Under the pieces are notes generated by a model. It saw only the letters and a list, made by a program, of their open reading frames with translations, had not been told where the DNA came from and searched no databases. A stretch of 34,546 nt of DNA from Acetatifactor muris (GTDB lineage Bacteria; Bacillota; Clostridia; Lachnospirales; Lachnospiraceae), in assembly GCF_024623325.1 (NCBI RefSeq), contig NZ_JANJZD010000043.1, positions 1 through 34,546 on the forward strand. Direction: 5' to 3'. How positions within the stretch are numbered: position 1 is the first letter of the stretch; the number at the start of each line of letters is the position of its first letter. Both the position numbers and the translations under genes were made by a program. Below are positions 1-7,024 of the stretch, one piece after another.

Positions 1-2
1 AA

Positions 3-215
3 GAAGTTGAATGCCAAATTGTCAGATTTATGTTATCAAGGCATAGTAATGAAAAAGAGTTAAAAGAAATGGATACCCAGATACTTTATAAAAGCGATGG
101 TAATTACTATATTGAGGAAATAATTCCAGGTGAATATAGTGATCGGGGAGATTCTATAACACATTATCAAGTGTCAGAGGAGATAGCAAAATATATCTTA
201 TCATATTTAGAATAG
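3..215 (+). CDS. Hypothetical protein, probably 5' partial
   Basis: The reading frame is open from the left edge of the window to a stop at 213-215. An internal ATG at 30 could start a 61-residue protein, but no ribosome binding site precedes it, so the gene more likely continues beyond the window. The visible product is acidic, has no membrane segment and no motif I recognise. The DNA is clearly richer in A and T than the metabolic genes to the right, as often seen in accessory regions. Function unknown. Confidence 0.4.
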   Translation, partial: EVECQIVRFMLSRHSNEKELKEMDTQILYKSDGNYYIEEIIPGEYSDRGDSITHYQVSEEIAKYILSYLE

Positions 216-260
216 GTAAAATATATAGAATGCATTGTTCCTTTTCTGTTTTTTGACTAA

Positions 261-480
261 GTGATAATGGTTGCGGTAAGGCAGGAGATAAATTCCGGTT
301 TTAATATCACGACTGATTATCTGTTAAGGTCATCGGAAATAGACGACTTGTCAGTAAAAACGGAAATGCTGGAAAAACAGCAGCAGATGATGCTTGGGCG
401 AGAACATAAACAGCGACTGGTTTTTAGCTGTATCATGTATTCGGCTGCAGTATATCTGGTATTCTTTGATGTATGTTTCA
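261..480 (+). pseudogene. Possible remnant of an XRE-type regulator with C-terminal membrane segment
   Basis: The frame open from about 261 carries a stretch reading NITTDYLL, like the end of many XRE regulator domains (pattern 'V(T/S)TDYLL'). A charged linker follows, then a hydrophobic stretch of about 22 residues that could be a membrane anchor. No helix-turn-helix precedes it and no good start is seen. From about 490 the frame only mirrors the opposite-strand regulator. I read it as a decayed 3' fragment. The assignment rests on one short motif and could be chance. Confidence 0.25.
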
Positions 481-491
481 TTGAGCGTTTT

Positions 492-701
492 TTATTTCAT
501 GAGTTCGATGTAGTAGGTGGTAAAGAGATACTTTTTGCAGAATTTAATGCTTGGGGAACAGCGGCAGCGCTCCAGGTCCTTCTGGAAGGACACGGAATGG
601 TCGAGCAGCTCCGCACACTGCGCCTGGGTCAGATGTTTTTTCTTCCTGGCCCTCTTTAAGGCGGCGCTGAAGATCTGGGCATCATTGATGGATAAAGACA
701 T
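492..701 (-). pseudogene. XRE-family DNA-binding regulator, truncated
   Basis: The start is ATG at 701, placed by a strong AGGAGGTG just upstream; the in-frame GTG at 710 lies inside that site. The first 50 or so residues form a helix-turn-helix of the XRE (Cro/C1) type, with the typical run KKKHLTQAQCAELLDHSVSF and then a recognition-helix region ending near CSPSI. After this the sequence turns abruptly into an unrelated tail (KFCKKYLFTTYY) and stops. The domain normally continues for 15-20 more residues, so the 3' end looks replaced. A short protein may still be made, but it probably lacks the last helices. Neighbouring fragments suggest it belonged to a mobile element. Confidence 0.55.
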
Positions 702-821
702 TATAGTCACCTCCTATAAGTAGTGTATTGCCATACCTTGCAAAAGTAAAAATGGTATAGACACATTTAAAAGTAGAGTAATAGCATACTGGGCATCCAG
801 ACATCTGGTGAACAAAAAAAC

Positions 822-1133
822 ATGGTTCTAAGGGAGCATACGGATTTTATCTTCAGGGACTGGCAGAGGTACGGCGAGCTGCTGGACCTTTTGGAGAGTG
901 ACCGGCTGGCAAAGGCCATAAGCAGGCTGAAGGACAGGGACAGAGAGATCCTGTTTGCCAGGGTTTATGGGGAGCTTACCTTTGCGGAACTGGGGGATCG
1001 GTTTCATGAGGATTGCTATGGGAGATGGAAGTCCGGCGTAATCACGGCAAAAGAGGCCATGACGCTCACTGGACTCAAGAAAGACAGTTTCTACCGGCTG
1101 GCAAAGAAATATGAGTCGGAGCGCTGTTTATGA
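822..1133 (+). pseudogene. Chimeric remnant: sigma-factor-like N-terminal part joined to serine recombinase C-terminal part
   Basis: Residues 1 to about 62 resemble the sigma-70-like proteins of conjugative elements, with the helical pattern AISRLKDRDREILFARV followed by LTFAELGDRF. From about residue 66 to 98 the sequence changes to the C-terminal DNA-binding tail of resolvase/invertase serine recombinases (GRWKSGVITAKEAMTLTGL, then SFYRLAKKYE). These two pieces do not belong to one known protein, so I infer a deletion joining two element genes in frame near 1010-1020. The frame is open back to 777 without a start codon, and no clear ribosome binding site precedes ATG 822. Expression is doubtful. 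Confidence 0.55.
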
Positions 1134-1193
1134 AAAGTTTATAAATGAATATACAATATTACAATTTCGGCAAACATCATAAAAATTGCCGAT

Positions 1194-1466
1194 ATGGTTG
1201 TGGAACAGGGATTGACCTCATTATGTGTAGAGAACAAGTTTCTGAAGCTTCCCAATATCCAGAAATATGAAGTGGACCGGAGAACAGAGGATGGATTCAT
1301 TGCATCAGTTGAAATGGATGACGGATTTGTATTTAAAATATATGCCTATTCCTTACAGCAGGTTTTCCCTTCCACTGTCATGCAGCTGATTGAAAGGAAA
1401 AACGATGGTATAGGAAGCCGTATCTTGATTTCACCATATATCTGCGGGGAAAGGAAGGAAAAATAA
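1194..1466 (+). pseudogene. Unknown protein fragment, possibly related to AbiEi-like antitoxin family
   Basis: The frame is open from 1149 but has no convincing start or ribosome binding site; ATG 1194 is only the first Met. About 80 residues look like a genuine folded segment (KLPNIQKYEVDRR, then SRILISPYI). The end pattern 'ILI(S/A)PYI' recalls proteins I associate with the AbiEi type IV antitoxin group, in which a further conserved domain follows. Here the sequence instead ends abruptly in CGERKEK and a stop. A junction near 1445 is likely, because the opposite strand begins a different recognisable stretch at that point. Family assignment is tentative. Confidence 0.3.
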
Positions 1467-1518
1467 AGCAGCCAGTAATAGCTCTCCCCATTCTTGTGCC
1501 TGGTACGGAGCAGGTCAA
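1447..1518 (-). pseudogene. Short coding remnant behind the FMN riboswitch leader
   Basis: Reading leftward from just after the AGGAGGT site at 1527-1533, one frame gives IDLLRTRHKNGESYYWLLYF and a few more plausible residues. It then runs into the reverse complement of the fragment at 1194-1466. The piece looks protein-like and faintly recalls sigma/ArpU-like proteins of conjugative elements, but it has no ATG. A TTG at 1516-1518 lies in a different frame and gives an unconvincing peptide. It is not a riboflavin transporter or biosynthesis sequence. Confidence 0.2.
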
Positions 1519-1533
1519 TGGATGTTACCTCCT

Positions 1534-1576
1534 AAAAAAATAACACCTAAAAGCAATGGAATGCCTTTAGGTGCTG
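1534..1576 (-). terminator. Intrinsic terminator of the FMN riboswitch expression platform
   Basis: On the minus strand the arms GCACCTAAAGGC and GCTTTTAGGTGT form a stem with a short loop, followed by a run of seven T (1534-1540). It lies between the aptamer and a good ribosome binding site (AGGAGGT, 1527-1533), the usual layout for transcriptional control by FMN. Confidence 0.8.
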
Positions 1577-1671
1577 CAATTTTAAGGTGTATCGAAAATG
1601 TCAACAAAGCATTTTACAGATAGACAAAAAAGTGCATAATATCAGAATAATTCTGACATATCCAATACACC

Positions 1672-1778
1672 TTCTTTAATCCAGACTATACTGTCGGTTT
1701 TGGATTTTCACCAAATCAGCATTTACATGCTCGCGGACTTTACCGCCGATCGGGAATTTCACCCTGCCTTGAAGACAT
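1672..1778 (-). ncRNA. FMN riboswitch (RFN element)
   Basis: The reverse complement carries the hallmark RFN blocks in order: GGCAGGGTGAAATTCCC, CGGCGGTAAAGTCCGCGAGC, GATTTGGTGAAAATCC, and CCGACAGTATAGTCTGG followed by a closing strand ending AAGAAG that pairs with CTTC at the 5' end. These match the core of the family. The element is transcribed leftward, away from purF, and is followed by a terminator and a ribosome binding site. Such elements normally control a riboflavin transporter (ribU) or rib genes, but none follows here. It cannot regulate purF, which ends upstream of it. Confidence 0.93.
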
Positions 1779-1812
1779 TCATTCTATTCAGTTGTCGTTC
1801 ATTATTATAGAT

Positions 1813-3240
1813 TTATTTTCTTTCAATGTCAATAGAGATACGGAATTCAAAACGGTCCTTACGCAGGTCTGTCGGAATTTTCGTCGGATATTTCCCCTGA
1901 AAGCAGGCAGCGCAGTAATCTTCACAGCCTGTCAGTTTATTCAGCTTCTCTATTGGCAAATATCCCAAAGAATCTACTCCAATCATCCCTGCAATCTCAT
2001 CCACGCTGTGATGACACGCAATCAGATTTTCTTCAGAATCAATATCCGTTCCATAATAACAGGGATATAAAAAAGGAGGCGCAGAAATTCTCATATGGAT
2101 CTCTTTCGCTCCGGCGTCACGCAGGAGCTTTACAATACGTTTGCTGGTCGTTCCTCTGACTATGGAATCATCAATCAGTACAACTCTTTTTCCATCGATT
2201 ACCTTCTTCACAGGACTCAGTTTAATCCTGACCTTGTCTAAACGTTCATTTTGTTCCGGAGAAATGAATGTCCTTCCGATATATTTATTTTTTATCAGTC
2301 CAATCCCGTAAGGAATTCCTGATCTTTTCGCATATCCCAGTGCTGCGTCCAAACCGCTGTCGGGTACCCCAATCACAATATCTGCGCATTGCGGATAACT
2401 CTCCGCCAGTAATTCTCCGGCTTTCATACGAGATTCATGCACGGATATACCATCTATAACGGAATCCTGTCTCGCAAAATAGATGTATTCAAAGATACAG
2501 GTTCTCCGCCTCTGTTTTTCGCAGTGTTCTCTTCTTGATTCCACACCGTTTTCTGTAAACACCAGAATCTCTCCTGGCAGCACATCACGGATAAACTCGG
2601 CTCCTACTGCTGACAATGCACAGCTTTCGGATGCAGACACATATGCCCCATCTGCCGTCTTTCCATAGCAAAGCGGCCGAAACCCATATGGATCTCTTGC
2701 CGCTATCATCTTTGTAGAAGAAATCAGCACCAATGAATAAGCGCCTTCCAGTAAATTCATGGTATTGCTGACTGCTTCTTCAATGCTTGGCGTATTAAGC
2801 CTTTCTCTTGTAATCACATAAGCGATGGTCTCCGTATCACTGGTTGTATGGAAAATTGCTCCCGATAGTTCCAGCTTATCGCGAAGTTCCAATGCATTGG
2901 TAAGATTTCCGTTATGAGCCAGCGCCATCTTTCCTTTCTGGTGGTTGACTTCAACAGGCTGGCAGTTATTTCTCGTGTTTCCTCCGGTTGTTCCGTATCT
3001 TACATGTCCTACTGCCATATTTCCCATGGGAAAACGGGTTAATGTATCTTTCGAAAATACCTCACTGACAAGTCCCAGGTCTTTATAGGAAGAAAATGCG
3101 CCGTCGTCATTCACAACAATTCCGCAGCTCTCCTGTCCTCGGTGCTGCAGAGCATACAGCCCATAATAAACGATACCTGCGACATTTTCTTTTTTTGTAC
3201 CCATCACTCCGAATACACCGCACTCTTCATGAACAGCCAT
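1813..3240 (-). CDS. purF: Amidophosphoribosyltransferase (glutamine PRPP amidotransferase)
   Basis: Catalyses the first committed step of purine synthesis in the cytoplasm: PRPP plus glutamine to phosphoribosylamine. The N-terminal glutaminase domain (about 1-235) begins HEECGVFG, with the nucleophile at Cys7 after a very short propeptide. The PRPP-binding motif VVLIDDSIVRGTTS lies in the C-terminal phosphoribosyltransferase domain. Four cysteines (RTCIFEY, YPCYYG and CAAC near the end) match those that hold the 4Fe-4S cluster of the Bacillus-type enzyme. Length (475 residues) is normal. The usual FARPDS reads FARQDS here. GGAGGG precedes the ATG. It follows asnB by 110 bases on the same strand and may be co-transcribed. 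No purine riboswitch was seen in that spacer. Confidence 0.96.
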   Translation of the reverse strand: MAVHEECGVFGVMGTKKENVAGIVYYGLYALQHRGQESCGIVVNDDGAFSSYKDLGLVSEVFSKDTLTRFPMGNMAVGHVRYGTTGGNTRNNCQPVEVNHQKGKMALAHNGNLTNALELRDKLELSGAIFHTTSDTETIAYVITRERLNTPSIEEAVSNTMNLLEGAYSLVLISSTKMIAARDPYGFRPLCYGKTADGAYVSASESCALSAVGAEFIRDVLPGEILVFTENGVESRREHCEKQRRRTCIFEYIYFARQDSVIDGISVHESRMKAGELLAESYPQCADIVIGVPDSGLDAALGYAKRSGIPYGIGLIKNKYIGRTFISPEQNERLDKVRIKLSPVKKVIDGKRVVLIDDSIVRGTTSKRIVKLLRDAGAKEIHMRISAPPFLYPCYYGTDIDSEENLIACHHSVDEIAGMIGVDSLGYLPIEKLNKLTGCEDYCAACFQGKYPTKIPTDLRKDRFEFRISIDIERK

Positions 3241-3350
3241 AAACTTTATTCCCTCCTGCTAATTATCCAAATCAATCCGGTGAATTTTTAAGAATGTATC
3301 CAGTATATATACGGCAGGGTTCATCGCCTCCGCTACTGACAAATGTCAAT

Positions 3351-4931
3351 CTATTTTCCGCTGTCTCCATAGTTTGACAGCACCCTTGCGGAAGGATCTT
3401 TCACATCACATCCCTCCCATTCCCTGTTCGGCATCCAGTAGCCGGCAATCATCTCTGCCTGCCCCGGATAATAGGTTTCAAAAATCTCTCTGTACAGCAA
3501 GGATTCCTTTGTAAATGGTCTGGCATACGCATATTTTTCACGCATACCTTCATACTCTTTATCCGTATATTTCCGCTCTGCATACTCCTTTAAGTAATCC
3601 ACCATAGAGTGCCCCACCGCATCTGAAAACGCTGCTTTCTCTCTCCACAAAATCTCTTCCGGCAAATAGTCACCGTCTTCAAATGCGAGGCGGAGCAAAT
3701 ATTTCCCCTTTCCATACGTGTTGATTTTTAATTCCGGATTTACGGACATTACATATTTTACAAAATCCAAATCTCCGAAGGGAACTCTTGCTTCCAGTGA
3801 GTTTACGGAGATACAGCGGTCGGCACGAAGGACGTCGTACATATGAAGCTCCCGGATTCGTTTTTGCGACTCCGCCTGAAACGCCGCTGCATCCGGTGCG
3901 AAATCCGTATATTTATACCCAAAGAGTTCATCCGATATTTCACCCGTCAGCAGAACACGGATATCCGTCTGTTCATGGATTGCTCTGCACACCAGATACA
4001 TTCCTATGGATGCACGTATCGTCGTAATATCATAGGTTCCCAGTAACTGAATAACTGTTTCCAGCGAAGAAAGCACTTCTTCCGGCGTCATATAAACCTC
4101 CGTATGGTCGCTTCCAATATAATCCGCCGCCTGCCTGGCATACTTTAAATCAATGGCGTCTTCTCTCATGCCAATGGCAAAGGTCCTGATGGGGTCTTTG
4201 CTTTTCTTTGCCGCAATCGCGCATACCAGAGAAGAATCCAGCCCGCCGGAAAGCAAAAACCCCACCTTTGCGTCAGCTACCAGGCGCTTTTCCACTCCGG
4301 CTGTGAGTTTATCATGAATATTTCTGCATACGGTCTCCAGATTATCGTGGCAGATACTGTCCACTTTGGCAATATCGCAGTAACGGATAAACTGACCGCT
4401 TTTATAGTAGTGTCCCGGCGGAAACGGCATAATCTTATCCGTAAGCCCTGCCAGGTTTTTCGCTTCGCTGGCAAATATAACGGCTCCCTCTTTGTCATAT
4501 CCATAATACAGCGGCCGGATACCAATGGGATCTCTTGCCGCAATAAATTCTCCTGTGTCTCCGTCATAAATAATACAGGCAAACTCCGCATCCAGCATGG
4601 CGAACATGGCTGTTCCATATTCCTGATACAGCGGCAAAAGAATCTCACAATCCGATTCACTCTTAAATGTATATTTCTCTGACAGTTTTTCTTTCAGCTT
4701 CTTAAAGCCATAGATTTCTCCATTGCAGACCACATAGCTGTCACCCAGTTTAAACGGCTGCATCCCCGACGGAGTCAGCCCCATAATCGATAATCTGTGA
4801 AATCCAAGCAGTCCGTCTCTGGTTTCAACAATTCGGCTGTTGTCCGGACCTCTTGATATGGTTCTGTTAAAGCCTTCTATAAAATCATTAAAAGCAGCAT
4901 TGCGGCTGCAATAACCCATAATAGAACACAT
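3351..4931 (-). CDS. asnB: Asparagine synthase, glutamine-hydrolysing (B type)
   Basis: Makes asparagine from aspartate, ATP and glutamine. I place the start at ATG 4931, because the product then begins Met-Cys-Ser-Ile-Met-Gly, exposing Cys2 as the class II glutaminase nucleophile, and GGAGG lies upstream. The longer in-frame reading to 5000 runs into the T-box leader and is rejected. The glutaminase domain is followed by the ATP pyrophosphatase domain with the PP-loop FLLSGGLDSSLV at about residue 230. The 526-residue length is close to the E. coli AsnB form. An Asn-specific T-box precedes the gene. purF follows on the same strand. Confidence 0.95.
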   Translation of the reverse strand: MCSIMGYCSRNAAFNDFIEGFNRTISRGPDNSRIVETRDGLLGFHRLSIMGLTPSGMQPFKLGDSYVVCNGEIYGFKKLKEKLSEKYTFKSESDCEILLPLYQEYGTAMFAMLDAEFACIIYDGDTGEFIAARDPIGIRPLYYGYDKEGAVIFASEAKNLAGLTDKIMPFPPGHYYKSGQFIRYCDIAKVDSICHDNLETVCRNIHDKLTAGVEKRLVADAKVGFLLSGGLDSSLVCAIAAKKSKDPIRTFAIGMREDAIDLKYARQAADYIGSDHTEVYMTPEEVLSSLETVIQLLGTYDITTIRASIGMYLVCRAIHEQTDIRVLLTGEISDELFGYKYTDFAPDAAAFQAESQKRIRELHMYDVLRADRCISVNSLEARVPFGDLDFVKYVMSVNPELKINTYGKGKYLLRLAFEDGDYLPEEILWREKAAFSDAVGHSMVDYLKEYAERKYTDKEYEGMREKYAYARPFTKESLLYREIFETYYPGQAEMIAGYWMPNREWEGCDVKDPSARVLSNYGDSGK

Positions 4932-4989
4932 AAGAATGTACCTCCGTAAATTTAAGTAATTCAGCATTCTATAGGGCAAGTGCTGCGCT

Positions 4990-5205
4990 CGCGGTGCCAC
5001 CTATCTTTTATCTCATTTCCAAACCATCAATCGGTTTTGCCATTAACGCCTGACAAACGTCGCACCTACTGAGAAATTCCTGTTCAGATTGCAGCTCAAA
5101 AAGTGTTATTCATACAGGCTCTGCCATGCGGCTCTCACCATTCCACACTCGCTGTAAGTGATCGCCTGTACTACTTCTCTTTTCTTAAACGCCTTTGCCA
5201 TATTC
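4990..5205 (-). ncRNA. T-box leader, asparagine type, upstream of asnB
   Basis: The minus strand holds the T-box signature TGGCACCGCGAG (about 4989-5000) some 60 bases before asnB. Upstream, GTACAGGC pairs with GCCTGTAT to form the base of Stem I. An AGTA motif lies on its 5' side, and GAATAACAC on its 3' side carries the likely specifier AAC (5105-5107), an Asn codon. TGGC would pair with a tRNA ending GCCA, which fits the G discriminator base of tRNA-Asn. I do not see a terminator with a U-run between the T-box and asnB, so the output mechanism is unclear. Confidence 0.88.
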
Positions 5206-5226
5206 AGTTTCTATCTGTCCTGACGT

Positions 5227-6984
5227 TTATTCTTCATCCTGAAGGGCGTCAAATCCTTCTTCTCCGGTTCTTACTTTCACCACATTTTCCACATCATAGA
5301 CAAAAATTTTCCCATCTCCGATATGCCCTGTGTAAAGTACCTTCTTTGCTGTTTCAATCACTTTGTGGACCGGAATCGCGCTGACTACAATTTCCACCTG
5401 TACTTTGGGAAGCAGATTCGCTTCTATTTGTACGCCGCGATAATACTCCGGTTTGCCTTTCTGAATTCCGCAACCTAACACATGAGATACTGTCATGCCG
5501 GTAATTCCCAGCTTCATCATTGCGTTTTTTAATACTTCAAATTTTGATTCCTTACAGATAATTTCGATTTTCGTAAATTTTGGAGTGCCTTCTTCAAACG
5601 CGGGAACACGCTTAACCGGAACAGCTTCGGCAACCGGAGTGTCACCGGATACCACCACAGGGTCATTGCCTTCTTCAATATATTCCGGGAGCATTGCAAA
5701 GCCTGCATATGCGGAAGGAAGACCGTGTTCTGTCGCGTCAAGACCAGTCATTTCTTCTTCCCTATTGACACGAAGCCCTACAATTACCTTGATCACAAGG
5801 AATGTAATCGTTATCGTAACTACTGTCCATGCCGCAACACTGGCAAAGCCGATAATCTGAAGTTTTAATAATTCAAAACCGCCGCCATAAAACAGACCGG
5901 TTAACGTTTCTCCTGAAGCATTTGCAATACTGTATCCAGGAGCTGTATCCGTAGCAAATAATCCAACCGCCAGTGTACCCCAGATCCCATTCATGCAATG
6001 TACGGCAACCGCTCCCACCGGATCATCAACGTGAAGTACCTGGTCAAGAAGCCACACGCCAAACACGACTAAAAGGCCCGCAACCGCTCCAATCACAACC
6101 GCACCCAAGGCATCTGTCACATCACACGACGCTGTGATTGCCACAAGTCCTGCTAACGATGCGTTCAGACACATGGAAACGTCCGGTTTTCCATATTTTA
6201 CCCATGTAAAGACCATACAGGCAACCGTTGCGACAGCCGGTGCAACGGTTGTTGTCAGGAAAATGGAGCCAAGCTGCGCGATAGAAGTCGCGGCCGCGCC
6301 ATTAAATCCATACCAGCCGAACCAGAGAATAAATACCCCAAGCGCTCCAAGCGCAATGCTGTGTCCCGGAAACGCGTTCACTTTCACAACGTTTCCACCC
6401 TTATCTCTGGTAAACTTTCCGATGCGGGGACCAAGAATTTTCGCGCCAATCAACGCGGAAATACCACCTACCATATGAATTGCGCAGGAGCCGGCAAAAT
6501 CATGGAAGCCAAGCTGCGCCAGCCATCCTCCTCCCCATATCCAGTGTGCTTCGATCGGATAAATCAACGCGGAAATTACGCCGGAATAAATACAATAGGA
6601 AAGAAATTTTGTACGTTCTGCCATCGCGCCGGATACGATGGTAGCCGTTGTGGCGCAAAATACAAGGTTAAATACAAAGCTTGAAAAGTCAAACTCCGCA
6701 TATGTTGTAAATAAATCAAATCCCGGCTTTCCGATAAATCCAAACAAGTCCTCTCCCATCAGCAACCCAAAACCGATCAATATAAATACTACGGTTCCAA
6801 TACAGAAATCCATCAGATTCTTCATAATGATATTCCCTGTATTTTTTGCCCTGGTAAAACCTGCCTCTACCATTGCAAAACCTGCCTGCATCCAGAATAC
6901 CAACGCGGCGCCAATTAAAAACCAGACGCCGAACACTTCTCCGGATACTGTTTCCTGAACAAGGGCTTTCATAGCTTCATCCAT
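5227..6984 (-). CDS. amt: Ammonium transporter with fused C-terminal PII signalling domain
   Basis: Residues 1 to about 430 are an Amt/MEP/Rh ammonium channel with about eleven membrane segments. The region DFAGSCAIHMVGG and the later AVHCMNGIWG supply the twin pore histidines. After a linker rich in Val, Pro and Glu, residues about 469-585 form a complete PII (GlnB/GlnK) domain: KIEIICKESK at the start, the T-loop region GIQKGKPEYYRG with Tyr at the uridylylation position of classical PII, and TGHIGDGKIFVYDV at the end. PII proteins normally bind Amt as separate trimers and block the pore; here inhibitor and channel are one chain. GGAGG precedes the ATG. It lies 40 bases after glnA on the same strand and is probably co-transcribed. 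Confidence 0.95.
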   Translation of the reverse strand: MDEAMKALVQETVSGEVFGVWFLIGAALVFWMQAGFAMVEAGFTRAKNTGNIIMKNLMDFCIGTVVFILIGFGLLMGEDLFGFIGKPGFDLFTTYAEFDFSSFVFNLVFCATTATIVSGAMAERTKFLSYCIYSGVISALIYPIEAHWIWGGGWLAQLGFHDFAGSCAIHMVGGISALIGAKILGPRIGKFTRDKGGNVVKVNAFPGHSIALGALGVFILWFGWYGFNGAAATSIAQLGSIFLTTTVAPAVATVACMVFTWVKYGKPDVSMCLNASLAGLVAITASCDVTDALGAVVIGAVAGLLVVFGVWLLDQVLHVDDPVGAVAVHCMNGIWGTLAVGLFATDTAPGYSIANASGETLTGLFYGGGFELLKLQIIGFASVAAWTVVTITITFLVIKVIVGLRVNREEEMTGLDATEHGLPSAYAGFAMLPEYIEEGNDPVVVSGDTPVAEAVPVKRVPAFEEGTPKFTKIEIICKESKFEVLKNAMMKLGITGMTVSHVLGCGIQKGKPEYYRGVQIEANLLPKVQVEIVVSAIPVHKVIETAKKVLYTGHIGDGKIFVYDVENVVKVRTGEEGFDALQDEE

Positions 6985-7024
6985 AGTTTATTCCTCCAAT
7001 CAAGCCAAATTTATCAAACTATTT

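Noticed and set aside
1672..1778. FMN riboswitch as a regulator of purF
   Set aside because: It is on the same strand but downstream of purF, and its terminator and RBS face left, away from the gene.
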